DNA of 57,983 nt from Planctomycetaceae bacterium (GTDB taxonomy: Bacteria; Planctomycetota; Planctomycetia; Planctomycetales; Planctomycetaceae): positions 1 to 57,983 of the forward strand of contig JAJDEI010000291.1 of the NCBI GenBank assembly GCA_029259845.1, read 5' to 3'. A program made the position numbers and the translations under genes. The notes under the pieces were generated by a model that saw nothing but the letters and a program-made list of their open reading frames with translations, ran no database searches and was not told where the DNA came from. Position 1 is the first letter of the stretch. The number at the start of each line of letters is the position of its first letter. This document shows positions 16,608-24,907 of the stretch, one piece after another.

Positions 16608-16971
16608 CGGGTTTGATTTCGAGTCCTAATTCCGAGACGAGGCGTCGGAGCTGGTCGAATAGCTTGGATTGCACGTTGAAAGCGGGATCGGGAATCGATT
16701 TCTTGAGGACGCCTTTGTCGTCGCGGATATCGAGGATCTGTCCTTCTGAGTTGAGGATGTGGGTGACACGGAAGAATTGGTCAAGCAATTGGCAGAACAG
16801 CCAGACGGAGAGGGGCATCACGTCTCCGAGCCGTCCGCGAGAGCGGAGCAGCTCGACGACCGGTTGCCACCATTGCTGCGCGTCATCGGGAAGGGAGTAG
16901 GGCGGCGTTTTCCACGGGTCGGGCGGCGTTTTTGATGGGGTGGGGGCGGATTTCTTGCGCGGCCGGGTCAT
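16492..16971 (-). CDS. Terminase small subunit, P27-like
   Basis: The 159-residue protein ends in 'FNVQSKLFDQLRRLVSELGLEIKPGAKTQ', corresponding to the 'NP.....A...L..L...LGLTP.SR' block of the P27 small-terminase family. The Pro-rich N-terminus ('PWKTPPYSLPDDAQQWWQPV') matches the usual 'P.WLD..A...W...' opening. It lies directly upstream of the large subunit and its start overlaps the previous stop as ATGA. It should recognise the packaging start site on phage DNA. Confidence 0.8.
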   Translation of the reverse strand: MTRPRKKSAPTPSKTPPDPWKTPPYSLPDDAQQWWQPVVELLRSRGRLGDVMPLSVWLFCQLLDQFFRVTHILNSEGQILDIRDDKGVLKKSIPDPAFNVQSKLFDQLRRLVSELGLEIKPGAKTQHDNPQDRPPADDDREALLRRTLQGFSLSGAGRG

Positions 16972-17195
16972 GGTTGGATGCGCTGTTCGATCACGTCGAT
17001 GCGGCGGGCGTTGCCGGCTGTGATGTCGGCAATGCGTTCAACGACCTCGCCGAGCTTGCGCTGTGTCTGTTCGGAGGCTTCGAGGCGGACGCGCTGTGCG
17101 GACGTTTCGGCTCCGATCCAATAGCAGACATAGCACAACGTGAGTGCGAAGGCGGTGGTGATGGGCGTGTTTTCGTTGAGGCTTTTGAGTGTCAT
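16968..17195 (-). CDS. Small membrane protein with C-terminal coiled coil (holin- or XhlA-like)
   Basis: The 75-residue protein has one membrane helix near the N-terminus ('TTAFALTLCYVCYWIGA', residues about 13-29) followed by a charged helix with heptad-like leucine/isoleucine spacing up to the C-terminus. This build occurs in hemolysin XhlA-type and other small phage membrane proteins. It is coupled by ATGA to both neighbours (Gam-like and small terminase). A lysis or membrane-attachment role is possible but not shown. Confidence 0.55.
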   Translation of the reverse strand: MTLKSLNENTPITTAFALTLCYVCYWIGAETSAQRVRLEASEQTQRKLGEVVERIADITAGNARRIDVIEQRIQP

Positions 17196-17845
17196 GATTG
17201 TGGATCAGGAGTGTGGCTGCGGCCGCTGGGATTGTCCGTCTTGACGGCGACGGCTTCTTCGTCGTCGACGTAGCGGAGTCCGTTGCGGGTGAGGACAGGG
17301 CGTTTGAGTTGGCCTTGCTCGAAGGCCTTCTTGATTCCCGCGACGTCGAGTTCAGCCTTGAGGCGAAGAAAAGGTTCGATCTTGATGCGACTGGCGAACG
17401 CGGTGAGCTTGGCGACGAGGCCGTAGCGTTTGATCAGCCGGCCGGCGACAAGCGATTTGGTTTGGCCGTCGGTGTAGTCAATCCGTGGCTTGCATTTGGT
17501 GAGGCTGACGCTGCCGCGTGCAAAGTGGCGGGTCTGGGTGCCTTGATCGAAGACGTCTGCGCGATGTGCGGTGACGTAGTCGGCGACGGCCTCGCGGAGC
17601 GCGTCCTCGCGGTCGTCGAGGGTGACTTGCCGGCCGTCGACGTCGATCCGGAGCTGCTCGTCCCGATGGGCTTCAATGAGTGCGAGCGACTGCTGGTAAG
17701 CGGCGAGCACCGTGCGCCGCCGGCTTTCGATGTGCGCAATCGTTTCGACGGCCGTTTCGAGTTCGGCGAGCGAGTGAATGGCCGGCTGGATGCCGCCCAA
17801 TTCGTGACCGGCCGGCGGCAGGTCGTGTTCGGAGACGACGTTCAT
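17192..17845 (-). CDS. Mu Gam-like host-nuclease inhibitor
   Basis: This 217-residue protein has a long helical N-terminal half that starts with 'LAELETAVETIAHIESRRRTVLAAYQQSLALIEAHRDEQL'. A beta part follows with 'FARGSVSLTKCKPRIDY', and a C-terminal 'GIKKAFEQGQLKRPVLTRNGLRYVDDEEAVAVKT'. This is the Mu Gam build: a coiled-coil, a 'G....R......I' strand pair, and 'LK......P.l...G' near the end. Mu Gam binds DNA ends as a Ku-like dimer and shields them from exonucleases. It is coupled to the membrane-anchored nuclease homologue upstream (ATGA overlap). Confidence 0.7.
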   Translation of the reverse strand: MNVVSEHDLPPAGHELGGIQPAIHSLAELETAVETIAHIESRRRTVLAAYQQSLALIEAHRDEQLRIDVDGRQVTLDDREDALREAVADYVTAHRADVFDQGTQTRHFARGSVSLTKCKPRIDYTDGQTKSLVAGRLIKRYGLVAKLTAFASRIKIEPFLRLKAELDVAGIKKAFEQGQLKRPVLTRNGLRYVDDEEAVAVKTDNPSGRSHTPDPQS

Positions 17846-18360
17846 GGCTTGGCCTTCCTTGGCTTTGGGTTGCGGGATTCTTCCACGGCGGCCTTTTGCT
17901 CGGCTTTCGTCGGCCAGGCAAAACGCTGTTCAATTTGGCGTTGGTTGATGCTGGCTGAATCGTCGTCCGTCCAGAGTGTGCCGACGACTCGTGAGAACGT
18001 GAAAATGTCGCTGATGTTCTCGCGGTCTCCGGCGGGGATGTAGAGCGTGACTGAGTGACCGTTGAGGAGGTCTTCGAGGTTCGCTTTGGCGGCGAGTCCG
18101 ATTTGCTTTTCGTGCAAGTCTTTTGTGCGGGATTCGGGTGCCCAACAGTCATCGAGCCGGACGTTGAGGCGGCGGGTGATCTCGACTTCGACGGTGTCGC
18201 CGTCGATCACGCGGATGATCTTCGCGGGTGTTGTCCAGCCGATCGGAGGCGGCCCGCTATAGGCGCGGCTGATCGCGATGAGCGCGAAGAACGTGAGAAC
18301 GGCGAGTCCGACGGCCTGAATGAGGGCTTCGGCGGTGATGGTGCTGAATCGGCGGTTCAT
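17842..18360 (-). CDS. Membrane-anchored staphylococcal-nuclease homologue
   Basis: The 172-residue protein has an N-terminal membrane segment (residues about 12-32) followed by an SNase domain. 'VIDGDTVEVEI' (residues 51-61) carries the calcium-binding Asp region, 'VRLDDCWAPES' (67-77) the first catalytic Arg (R68) and the APE turn, 'HEKQIG' (83-88) the likely catalytic Glu (E84), and 'FSRVVG' (122-127) the second Arg (R124). All catalytic positions therefore seem kept. A nuclease fixed at the membrane or exported to the periplasm could attack incoming DNA. Its neighbour is a Gam-like end protector, coupled by ATGA. That functional link is inference. Confidence 0.75.
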   Translation of the reverse strand: MNRRFSTITAEALIQAVGLAVLTFFALIAISRAYSGPPPIGWTTPAKIIRVIDGDTVEVEITRRLNVRLDDCWAPESRTKDLHEKQIGLAAKANLEDLLNGHSVTLYIPAGDRENISDIFTFSRVVGTLWTDDDSASINQRQIEQRFAWPTKAEQKAAVEESRNPKPRKAKP

Positions 18361-18575
18361 GGGGTGGCTTCTTTGATTTTTCCGATGGCGAATTCGGGAG
18401 GCTGGTAAATTCTTTGCAGTTGCGTACGTGCGGCGGATTTGCTGTCGGCTTCGGCCCTCGCAAGGAAAACATCGCCGGCGGTGCGGAACCGCGAGCAGCC
18501 GACCGTGGCTGTGTGCGGCCGCTGAACTTTGCGAGAGGGGGCACGGGGAATGATGCGGGCTTTGTAGAGTGGCAC
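18357..18575 (-). CDS. Small basic protein, 72 aa, unknown
   Basis: The frame is tightly fitted: it begins 15 bases after the previous gene and its stop overlaps the next ATG as ATGA. The product is basic and soluble, with one Cys and no recognisable motif. The tight coupling with the nuclease-homologue gene supports a real gene. Function unknown. Confidence 0.5.
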   Translation of the reverse strand: MPLYKARIIPRAPSRKVQRPHTATVGCSRFRTAGDVFLARAEADSKSAARTQLQRIYQPPEFAIGKIKEATP

Positions 18576-18589
18576 TTGGGCGTCCTTGC

Positions 18590-19606
18590 TTAAGGATTGT
18601 CCGGGGCGTAGGCGATCACGTAATCGCCGCGTGCGATGGGGGCATTGGTGCCGCTGACGTGCCGGAGGGCGTAGCTGTGGATGGCTTCGGCGGTGTGGTT
18701 GGCTTTGTCGATGGTGGGGGTGATGGTGGTCTGGTCCTTGGCGGCGTCGTAGGTGGCGACCGGCGCAAGGTCCGCCACGATGTCGAGGCGATCGGGTGAC
18801 GATTCGACGGCGAAGGTGAAGGTTTCGGCGGTGAGGTCGCCGGCGAACTTGAAGGGGTGGGAGAAGTCGGCACCGACGAAGGCGGCGACGGTGATGGGGG
18901 AGGGATCGCCGACGCGGTGTTGTCGCATGACGGGCACGATGGCGGTGGGTGCAGTGTTGACGGCGGTGATCTTGAGAATTCCGTAAACCCGATAGGTGTC
19001 GACGCCGTTGGCTGGCGTGAATGGGAGGGCGTCAACGGTCGCGTAGTTTTGGCCCGCTCCGGTCCACTTGTTGATCCAGCGTGAGTGTTCTTCGCCTGTT
19101 GACACGTCGCGGATGATGAGCAAATAGTCGTCGAGTTCAGTGTCCGCGTAGGTCAACGCCGCTTCGAGATACACGTTTGTGGCGGTGCTGACGCCGTCGA
19201 TCGTCCCCTCGTGGATCATCAAGCTCTTGGACACAACGGCCTGATTGTCAGTGTCGATCGTGATCGGCGGCACGACGAACACGAGGTTGGTGTCAGTGGC
19301 GGAGGCTTCGAGGTCGACCGCATCGGCGCCGGTGGCCGCTGCCGCACTCGGCAGGTCGAGCCGATGCTCGCCGGTCGCCGCGTCGACGACGATCAGACCA
19401 CCGGCGCCATGCGGATCAGTGAGGGTGAGCAAGGAGGCGATCGAAAGCGTCGTGAAAGTCCCGGCCAGTGGTGCGCCGTCGAGAGAGCGCCGCCAGCCGA
19501 TCGAAATCCCGGGTTCCGTGTGTGTGATCGACGCCGGCGCATCGGACCGCAGCGCGAAGAATCGCACCGACGGCGTGGCCAAGCCTGGTGTGAGTCGGTT
19601 AGCCAT
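18590..19606 (-). CDS. Putative virion or adhesin-type beta protein, 338 aa
   Basis: An unrecognised soluble protein with long runs of beta strands and few charged residues. 'TFTTLSIASLLTLTDPHG', 'NLVFVVPPITIDTD' and 'VYLEAALTYADTELDDYLLIIRDVSTGEEHSRWINKWTG' are typical of phage upper-baseplate or fibre-shoulder proteins. The start overlaps the end of the beta-helix gene by eight bases, so the two are likely made together. The position, upstream of the terminase and not in the tail-tip block, is unusual for a virion protein. Confidence 0.5.
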   Translation of the reverse strand: MANRLTPGLATPSVRFFALRSDAPASITHTEPGISIGWRRSLDGAPLAGTFTTLSIASLLTLTDPHGAGGLIVVDAATGEHRLDLPSAAAATGADAVDLEASATDTNLVFVVPPITIDTDNQAVVSKSLMIHEGTIDGVSTATNVYLEAALTYADTELDDYLLIIRDVSTGEEHSRWINKWTGAGQNYATVDALPFTPANGVDTYRVYGILKITAVNTAPTAIVPVMRQHRVGDPSPITVAAFVGADFSHPFKFAGDLTAETFTFAVESSPDRLDIVADLAPVATYDAAKDQTTITPTIDKANHTAEAIHSYALRHVSGTNAPIARGDYVIAYAPDNP

Positions 19607-20960
19607 TGAGGCTGGCTCCTGAGAGTGCCTGCAGCCGCCTCAGCAGGTTGGGGCGTCCGCCGCCTCCGCCCGCCGGATCGGCGTGCTGCACGGCCCCCGC
19701 GTCGCGATTGTCCGTCTGCCCAAGAACAGGCATGGCGGCCCCCCGTAGCAACGCTCCGCCGCCCGCCGTGTCGTTCGGACTGAAATCGTACAATGCGGCA
19801 TCCGTATACGGATCAGCCGTCAGCATGGTGTAGCTGTTGTCGTAGTGCTGAGTTCCCCCGATGGGTCCGCTCGTGTTGCTTCTGAAAAAGCAGCGGCTTA
19901 TTCGCTCCATCACGTAGGTGAGCGGGAGGTAGACTCCGTAACCGCCGTTGTTTGTCATGACAGAATCGTCAATCGCTCCGCCGCCAAGCTGCACTCCGTG
20001 GCTCCCGCAACCATGAACTGTGAGACGTGAGCAGGAATAATTCGCCGTGTTCGCGTCGAGCGTGATCCCGACTCCAGAACAGCCCGTGACAACGGTGTCT
20101 GTCACTTTGCGGGCACCCGTGATCCCGCTGGTTCCGCCTTTCACAAAGCACCGATCAATGTAGAGGCACGTGGAGAATCCGGTCGCGCAATTGGTCGTGC
20201 TGCTTTGGCCGATAATCGGGACCAGCTTGATTCCCTCGGTGCAGTTGACGGCTTCAATGAGACAAACGCGGTCCCTTGATGACGACGTGGACGCGACCCC
20301 GATTACAGATGCGTTCCCCTTGCCGTCGACCTTGAAGTTCTCAAACGCCGTCCAACGGTTCGTGCCGACGAATGCGATCGTGAGTGAAGATTGGGCACCA
20401 GCATCGATCACCGGCTTGGCTCCCGTATCCCCCCGTGTGGTCTCGTATCCACGGACACTAATGCTGATCGACGGCCCGATGCTGAACGGGCCGCCCGGAG
20501 TGTTCACGACGTTGTTGGTGAGAGTGTACGTTCCGGATTTGACCCAATACTTGTGGTAGTTCACCCCGTGATTTGCGATCAGCTTGCCGAGTTGCCCCGG
20601 CGACGCCAACGCCCCGCCCATGTTTCCTGAGACTGTTTGTCCGGAGGTGCCGGCTGAGCGATCAAGCGTCCAACGATTGTTGCCGATGTCGGCGGCTGTG
20701 ATCTCGTACCAGCCTGCGGTCGCGGTCCCGCCGGTGATTTGGAGGATGTTGCCGACGTCTGCCGCGATAACCGTGTAGTCTCCGGCGTTGACGTTGACCT
20801 GCGTCGTGGTCGTATGCACCGTTGAGGTGACGGTCAGCAACGCATGCGCCGCGGCTTGCTGCGACCGGTCCGTACCGGAAGCCCCGGCGGCGAACCCGCC
20901 ACCGTTGCTGTCGTTGCCGTCTGTGCGGACTTCCCAGGTTGTGGCCGCGGAGATCGTCAT
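19599..20960 (-). CDS. Right-handed beta-helix protein (tailspike- or depolymerase-like)
   Basis: The 453-residue protein has the spacing of a parallel beta-helix over residues about 150-400: short strands rich in Val/Ile/Thr with Asn, Gly and Cys turns ('ENFKVDGKGNASVIGV', 'IDRCFVKGGTSGITGARKVTDTVVTGCSGVGITLDANTANYSCSRLTVHGCGSHGVQLGG' in outline). Such folds are typical of tailspikes, pectate-lyase-like depolymerases and O-antigen-degrading adhesins. The N-terminus ('TTWEVRTDGNDSNGGGFAAG') matches a phage/planctomycete beta-helix opening. I cannot identify catalytic acids. Its ATG overlaps the previous stop as ATGA. Confidence 0.65.
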   Translation of the reverse strand: MTISAATTWEVRTDGNDSNGGGFAAGASGTDRSQQAAAHALLTVTSTVHTTTTQVNVNAGDYTVIAADVGNILQITGGTATAGWYEITAADIGNNRWTLDRSAGTSGQTVSGNMGGALASPGQLGKLIANHGVNYHKYWVKSGTYTLTNNVVNTPGGPFSIGPSISISVRGYETTRGDTGAKPVIDAGAQSSLTIAFVGTNRWTAFENFKVDGKGNASVIGVASTSSSRDRVCLIEAVNCTEGIKLVPIIGQSSTTNCATGFSTCLYIDRCFVKGGTSGITGARKVTDTVVTGCSGVGITLDANTANYSCSRLTVHGCGSHGVQLGGGAIDDSVMTNNGGYGVYLPLTYVMERISRCFFRSNTSGPIGGTQHYDNSYTMLTADPYTDAALYDFSPNDTAGGGALLRGAAMPVLGQTDNRDAGAVQHADPAGGGGGRPNLLRRLQALSGASLNG

Positions 20961-21553
20961 GGCGTCATCGCAGCCTCCGCCGCCTGCAACCCGGCGACGA
21001 TCGCCGCGCGATCTCCCGACTGCTCGACCGGCCAGACGTGGTTGTTGAGAGCCGCCGCCAACTCAGCCTGCAAGCCCTCAATCATGAGCCGTTGGTCCTC
21101 GGCGTCGATCACCGCCTGCACGGCTGCCTCGGTGACCGCGACATAGCGGCGCCCGCCGGTCCACGAGTCGATCTTGGCGTCGATGCCTGGCACCGGAACG
21201 GGAATGCCTGCGGGGGCAGACGGGTCGGCGTAGGCCGCTTTGAGCGCATCCATTGCCCCAGCCACCCGCGGCAACTGGTCGGTGCGGATCGTGGCCACGT
21301 CTGGGTTTTGCAGCGCGTCGCCGAGCCAGTCGAGAATCGGAGCGACAGTTGCATTCGCGTCGTAGAGCAATCGCATCCAGCCGGTCGCACCGGACACCCC
21401 GAACCGCAACAGGCCGGTCTCGGCCAGCCACTGCCGCAACTCCGCCTTGGGGATGCCGCGCACCGTCACAGGATTGGCGCTGAGGGATGTCGCAATCTGC
21501 GCGGCGGCCTGTCCGGCGGCGACCAGGTCGGCGATGTCGGGGTAAGTGAGCAT
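20957..21553 (-). CDS. Helical protein of unknown function, 198 aa
   Basis: The frame extends upstream to 21601, but I prefer the ATG at 21553 (MLTYPDIADL) because the upstream residues are Arg-rich and a GGAA element lies near -10. The protein is helical, Ala-rich, with no membrane segment or Cys. Several 'A..A..A' helices and a 'VAVTEAAVQAVIDAEDQRLMIEGLQAELAAALNNHV' coiled-coil-like stretch occur in the second half. It is coupled to the beta-helix gene (ATGA) and may be an assembly factor or anchor for it. Unknown family. Confidence 0.5.
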   Translation of the reverse strand: MLTYPDIADLVAAGQAAAQIATSLSANPVTVRGIPKAELRQWLAETGLLRFGVSGATGWMRLLYDANATVAPILDWLGDALQNPDVATIRTDQLPRVAGAMDALKAAYADPSAPAGIPVPVPGIDAKIDSWTGGRRYVAVTEAAVQAVIDAEDQRLMIEGLQAELAAALNNHVWPVEQSGDRAAIVAGLQAAEAAMTP

Positions 21554-21635
21554 CGATCGTTCCATGGGAAAAGAGGCGCGACCTCGCCGGCGGTCGATCA
21601 TGTCGGGAATCGAGGCGAGGCCGCGCGCAGGCGGG

Positions 21636-22478
21636 TCAGGCGTTTGCGGGCAGGTCCGGCAGGCTGGTCGTCTGCTCGCCGGTCACGGTAGCGCCGGCTG
21701 GATTCGTCGGCGTGGCACCGTATGGGAAGGGGCCGATCGTCGGCGGCAAGTCGCGGACCAGAATGCCTTCGGCCAACGGTCCCAGCTCCTGCGGCTGCGG
21801 CAGCGACAACTGTGAGGACCCGATCAGGTCGAACGCCTCGGCGTCAACCATGCCGTGCGCCCGTGGCGTGTACTGCTCGCGCTTAGTGATGAGGTTGAGG
21901 TCGACGGCGCCCGCCTCGGCCTCGGGCATGCCGAAGTATTCCATCGCCATCCGCTTCTGGAGCCGAGCGACGTAGGAGAGGCAGCGGGTCGCCAGTTCTT
22001 CGGTCAGGTCGTGGCTCTTGACCGTCTCGGGCGACTGCATCAGTTCGGAGAGGACCGCGAATCCGTACCGGGCGAACGTTCGGAATAGGTTGTTGGTGAC
22101 GTTGAAGCAGGGGCAGGGATAGACCCGCAACGGCTGGCGCGGCGACTGCACGTGTTTGCCCCGGAACTCCGTCTCGGTTTCGGCGACCGCTCGCCCGAGC
22201 AGCACCTGCCGGGTGCGGTTCATAAACTTGACCATCTTCTCAACGTCGTTCCAGGGCGGAGGGTCGCTGAGCGCCGTCTGCGGGCAATGCATAATCACGC
22301 TGATCCGCTTGCCGCCTTCGCGGAGGAACTCTTCGAGGTCTTCGTTGACGGTGTCCTGGTTGCGTCCCGGGTTGGGGATTCCGTATCCGCGCTTGCCCCA
22401 TTCTCCGACGTTGTACCAGAGCGGCGAGTCGCTTTTGAACGGGTAGCTGGGCGTTTCGAGTTGGTTGCCTTGCGGCAT
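21636..22478 (-). CDS. Unknown phage protein, 280 aa
   Basis: I do not recognise this protein. It is soluble and mixed alpha/beta, with 'GKRISVIMHCPQTALSDP' early, a 'PCPCFN' motif near residue 125 and two amphipathic helices ('NNLFRTFARYGFAVLSELMQSPE', 'LATRCLSYVARLQKRMAMEYFGMP'). The Pro-rich C-terminus looks disordered. It lies between the membrane/coiled-coil gene (15-base gap) and the helical protein. The N-terminal alternating charged/aromatic start ('SPLWYNVGEWGKRGYG') suggests a compact domain, perhaps structural. Confidence 0.5.
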   Translation of the reverse strand: MPQGNQLETPSYPFKSDSPLWYNVGEWGKRGYGIPNPGRNQDTVNEDLEEFLREGGKRISVIMHCPQTALSDPPPWNDVEKMVKFMNRTRQVLLGRAVAETETEFRGKHVQSPRQPLRVYPCPCFNVTNNLFRTFARYGFAVLSELMQSPETVKSHDLTEELATRCLSYVARLQKRMAMEYFGMPEAEAGAVDLNLITKREQYTPRAHGMVDAEAFDLIGSSQLSLPQPQELGPLAEGILVRDLPPTIGPFPYGATPTNPAGATVTGEQTTSLPDLPANA

Positions 22479-22493
22479 GTCTTGTTCCTTGGA

Positions 22494-23804
22494 TTACACG
22501 GGTGCGGTTTCTCGGGCGACTTCTCCCGAGAAATGTTGGTCGCGGAGCGCTTTGAGTTGTCGAACGGCGTCCGTCTTCTCCGCGTGGCCCTCGAATTTGA
22601 TGAGGGCCGCCTTGTAGGCCCATTCCCAACTCAGGCTGCTGAGGGTGCCGTCGACTTTGACGACAAAATCTCCGGGCGGGTTTTCGGTTGCTGTGGCCAG
22701 TTCTTGCTTGAGATCGGCAACCAGCCGTTGGAGTTCGCTGATGCGAGCCAGGGAGGTTTCTGTGCCGCGATCCGTCTCTGCCGTTTCCTGCGCGCGTTGT
22801 CGGGAAAGGTTGGCGATCTGTTGGTTGACTCGGTCGATGCGCTGGAGTTGGTCAGCGCACTGCGTGCTTGGTGTTGGCTGTTCGGCCGGGTGGCCGGTGC
22901 TGGCCTCGCCCTTGGATCGTCTTCGCAGTAACTTTCGCCCTAAGAAGCGGATGCCCTTGAGTAGCAACCAGCCGCCAACGCCTCCTCCGAGGCCTCCTCC
23001 TCCGATGACGCCGGCGATCGTGAGCAGTTGCAGGAGGGATACTCCTGCGCCAGCCACGATGTCCGTCGCGGCGGGGCTGGCGGCCTGCTTGATCCGCTCC
23101 CGGACTTGCCGCCGGATGGCCGCAAGGGCCTTGCCGTGATGTTGTTGCGATTCGTCGAGAGATCGTTGCTTCCGGACAAGGCTGAGGTTGGCGTCCGTGA
23201 TGCCGGTGATCTGTCGATGGGCTGCATTGAGGCGTTCGTCGATCCCGGCAAACGTGGGGTCGAGGCGGTTGCCAAGGGCTTTGAGTTGCTCGCTGAAGTC
23301 CTGGTCGGCCTGTTGAAAGCGGCTGTCAACGGAAGCGAGCGATGTCTGCAAATCCTGGATCTGTTGCTGTGCGGCCGGCTGCTGTCCCGCCTCCGATTGC
23401 TGGTCGCCGGAGGTCTCGGCCGGTCGGCTGAGGGACTCGCGGAGCGGTTGCACTCCCTGCCAGCCGCGTGCGACGAGTTGCGAGCCGCGCCAGAAGCGTG
23501 GCAGGTCGGCGGCGGGCAAGGCATTCCGCCACTGGATCCGATAGCGGGAGTGGAGCCATTGGCGGAGTTCGGGGGAGCGTTTGTAGGCTTCGAGAAACTG
23601 ACGGCAGGCTGCCGAGCTGGCATGGTGGTCGATCAGCAGTAACGGGCGTGTTTGGCTCGTGGCTGGCGTGCACTGAGCCGCGCGGCAGAGCGGCAGGCCG
23701 CCGCGGCTGAGTGCGGGAGCGAGGATCAGTACGACGGCGATGACCACCGCGGCTAGAACGGCGGCACTGATCGGCCACTGCTGATTTTTGCGGGAGTCGG
23801 TCAT
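22494..23804 (-). CDS. Two-segment membrane protein with coiled coils, 436 aa
   Basis: An N-terminal membrane helix (residues about 10-32) is followed by a globular part of about 80 residues beginning 'PLLLIDHHASSAACRQFLEAY', which resembles a thioredoxin-like strand and helix with one Cys. A long coiled coil comes next (residues about 140-250, 'QQQIQDLQTSLASVDSRFQQADQDF'), then a second membrane segment with a Gly-rich core ('LLTIAGVIGGGGLGGGVGGWLLL') and a second coiled coil and a C-terminal domain. Its ATG overlaps the previous stop as ATGA. The build suggests a membrane tether or injection-related protein. I do not know the family. Confidence 0.55.
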   Translation of the reverse strand: MTDSRKNQQWPISAAVLAAVVIAVVLILAPALSRGGLPLCRAAQCTPATSQTRPLLLIDHHASSAACRQFLEAYKRSPELRQWLHSRYRIQWRNALPAADLPRFWRGSQLVARGWQGVQPLRESLSRPAETSGDQQSEAGQQPAAQQQIQDLQTSLASVDSRFQQADQDFSEQLKALGNRLDPTFAGIDERLNAAHRQITGITDANLSLVRKQRSLDESQQHHGKALAAIRRQVRERIKQAASPAATDIVAGAGVSLLQLLTIAGVIGGGGLGGGVGGWLLLKGIRFLGRKLLRRRSKGEASTGHPAEQPTPSTQCADQLQRIDRVNQQIANLSRQRAQETAETDRGTETSLARISELQRLVADLKQELATATENPPGDFVVKVDGTLSSLSWEWAYKAALIKFEGHAEKTDAVRQLKALRDQHFSGEVARETAPV

Positions 23805-24481
23805 TTTCTGTGTTTGATGGAAAGGTCGACCGCGGATGTGCTTGGGACCTTTTGGACGGGCTTCTTGTCGGTCTGGTAAGAATGCGAGAACTCGTAGACG
23901 CCGGTGCGAACCAATTCGCGGATGAGCCGTTGGGGCGAGTAGCGGCCGGCGATGCCGTTGTTGAGCCGCCCGAGGGCGGCCAGCATGGCGGCGATCAGTT
24001 CCGAGCAGAACAGCCGTTCGATGTCATCACCGGGGAGCAGGCGGAGTAGCCGCGTGCCGCTGATGATGGCGCCGCGCAGGTCGTAGTGAATGTTGTTGCG
24101 CACGAAGCGGGCGATCAGGATTTCGCGGATGCGTCGTAGTTCGGCTGGGGAGTAATGGCGCAGGTCGGTGGGGGAGTAGATGTCGACGCGACCGCCGGCC
24201 TGGCAGTAGTCCTGAATCCGTCGTTCCGGATCATGGGCCTGGGCACCCCGTGTGGTGGTGCCGTTGATGAGACACCGACGCCTGCAGGAGGTGGTGGATT
24301 CGACCCAGAGTGGGCGACCGCCGTGGGTGAGGTCGGTGATGAATGCGACGTGCGACGGCCCGAGCATGGGCGGCACGAGCGAGGCGGTGCCGTAGCTGAT
24401 GAGACGGCTGATCGGATCGGCCCCGTAGCACGCGGCGACATCGCCGGGCGCAAGGCCGCTGTTCGCGGTTGCGGTGTTCAA
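23801..24481 (-). CDS. Permuted papain-like amidase/peptidase, YiiX-type
   Basis: The 226-residue protein shows the permuted NlpC/P60 order: the His comes first ('GPSHVAF', H44), then 'HYDLRG' (Y133, D134), then the Cys nucleophile ('LFCSELI', C159). This His-before-Cys layout and 'FCSELI' ending are the signature of the YiiX/YycO-like permuted papain fold. Such enzymes cut peptide or amide bonds in cell walls or lipids. It is the first gene of the minus-strand operon, with a divergent intergenic region upstream. A lysis or entry enzyme is plausible; no classical endolysin is visible elsewhere in the window. Confidence 0.7.
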   Translation of the reverse strand: MNTATANSGLAPGDVAACYGADPISRLISYGTASLVPPMLGPSHVAFITDLTHGGRPLWVESTTSCRRRCLINGTTTRGAQAHDPERRIQDYCQAGGRVDIYSPTDLRHYSPAELRRIREILIARFVRNNIHYDLRGAIISGTRLLRLLPGDDIERLFCSELIAAMLAALGRLNNGIAGRYSPQRLIRELVRTGVYEFSHSYQTDKKPVQKVPSTSAVDLSIKHRK

Positions 24482-24634
24482 TGGATTGTGCGTCGGGATT
24501 GCCGTTCCGCAGAACGCGGAAAGGTGAGATAAAACCCCTCATTCGGCATCCTTGCACGCTGAGGGGCTGCGATTCGATCGACCGCCAGAGTGATCATCGT
24601 GGTCTGCTAGCGCGCAAGAATGCAAGGGAAAACC
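24482..24634. promoter_or_regulatory. Divergent intergenic region with palindromes
   Basis: This region lies between the first minus-strand operon gene and the plus-strand gene pair. It contains a 7-bp inverted repeat CCCCTCA (24535-24541) / TGAGGGG (24560-24566) separated by 18 bases, and a small palindrome GTTCCGCAGAAC (24504-24515). These may be operators for both divergent units. I see no convincing -35/-10 pair. Confidence 0.4.
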
Positions 24635-24907
24635 ATGGCGGCTCATGACCGGCGGATGGCGCTCGGGGACCGGGTGTTGTGTTCGCTGCGCAAGTGGCTA
24701 AGCCAGTACGGCTTAAAGCGGGGCTGCACGCGGGCTGATGTGCTGAACCAATATCTATCGGCTGGTTCGGCGGTGGAGCGCGGCGGCAACGATCCGCTGC
24801 GGATCCTGCAGCTTGCGATCGACCTGCAAGGGCGCGGCGTCGATCCGGAGCAACTGCTGTCCCTGCAGGCCGGCACGCCCGCTGGCCGTGGGGGCCGTCG
24901 CCGATGA
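24635..24907 (+). CDS. Small helical protein next to the attachment site, 90 aa
   Basis: The frame opens at 24620, but an AAGGGA element five bases before ATG 24635 favours the second Met. The 90-residue product is basic and helical ('DRVLCSLRKWLSQYGLKRGCTRADVLNQYLSAG') with a Gly/Arg-rich end. It overlaps the next gene as ATGA and is transcribed away from the virion operon. The helix-loop-helix appearance might fit a regulator or excisionase-like protein, but no diagnostic motif is seen. Confidence 0.55.
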   Translation: MAAHDRRMALGDRVLCSLRKWLSQYGLKRGCTRADVLNQYLSAGSAVERGGNDPLRILQLAIDLQGRGVDPEQLLSLQAGTPAGRGGRRR

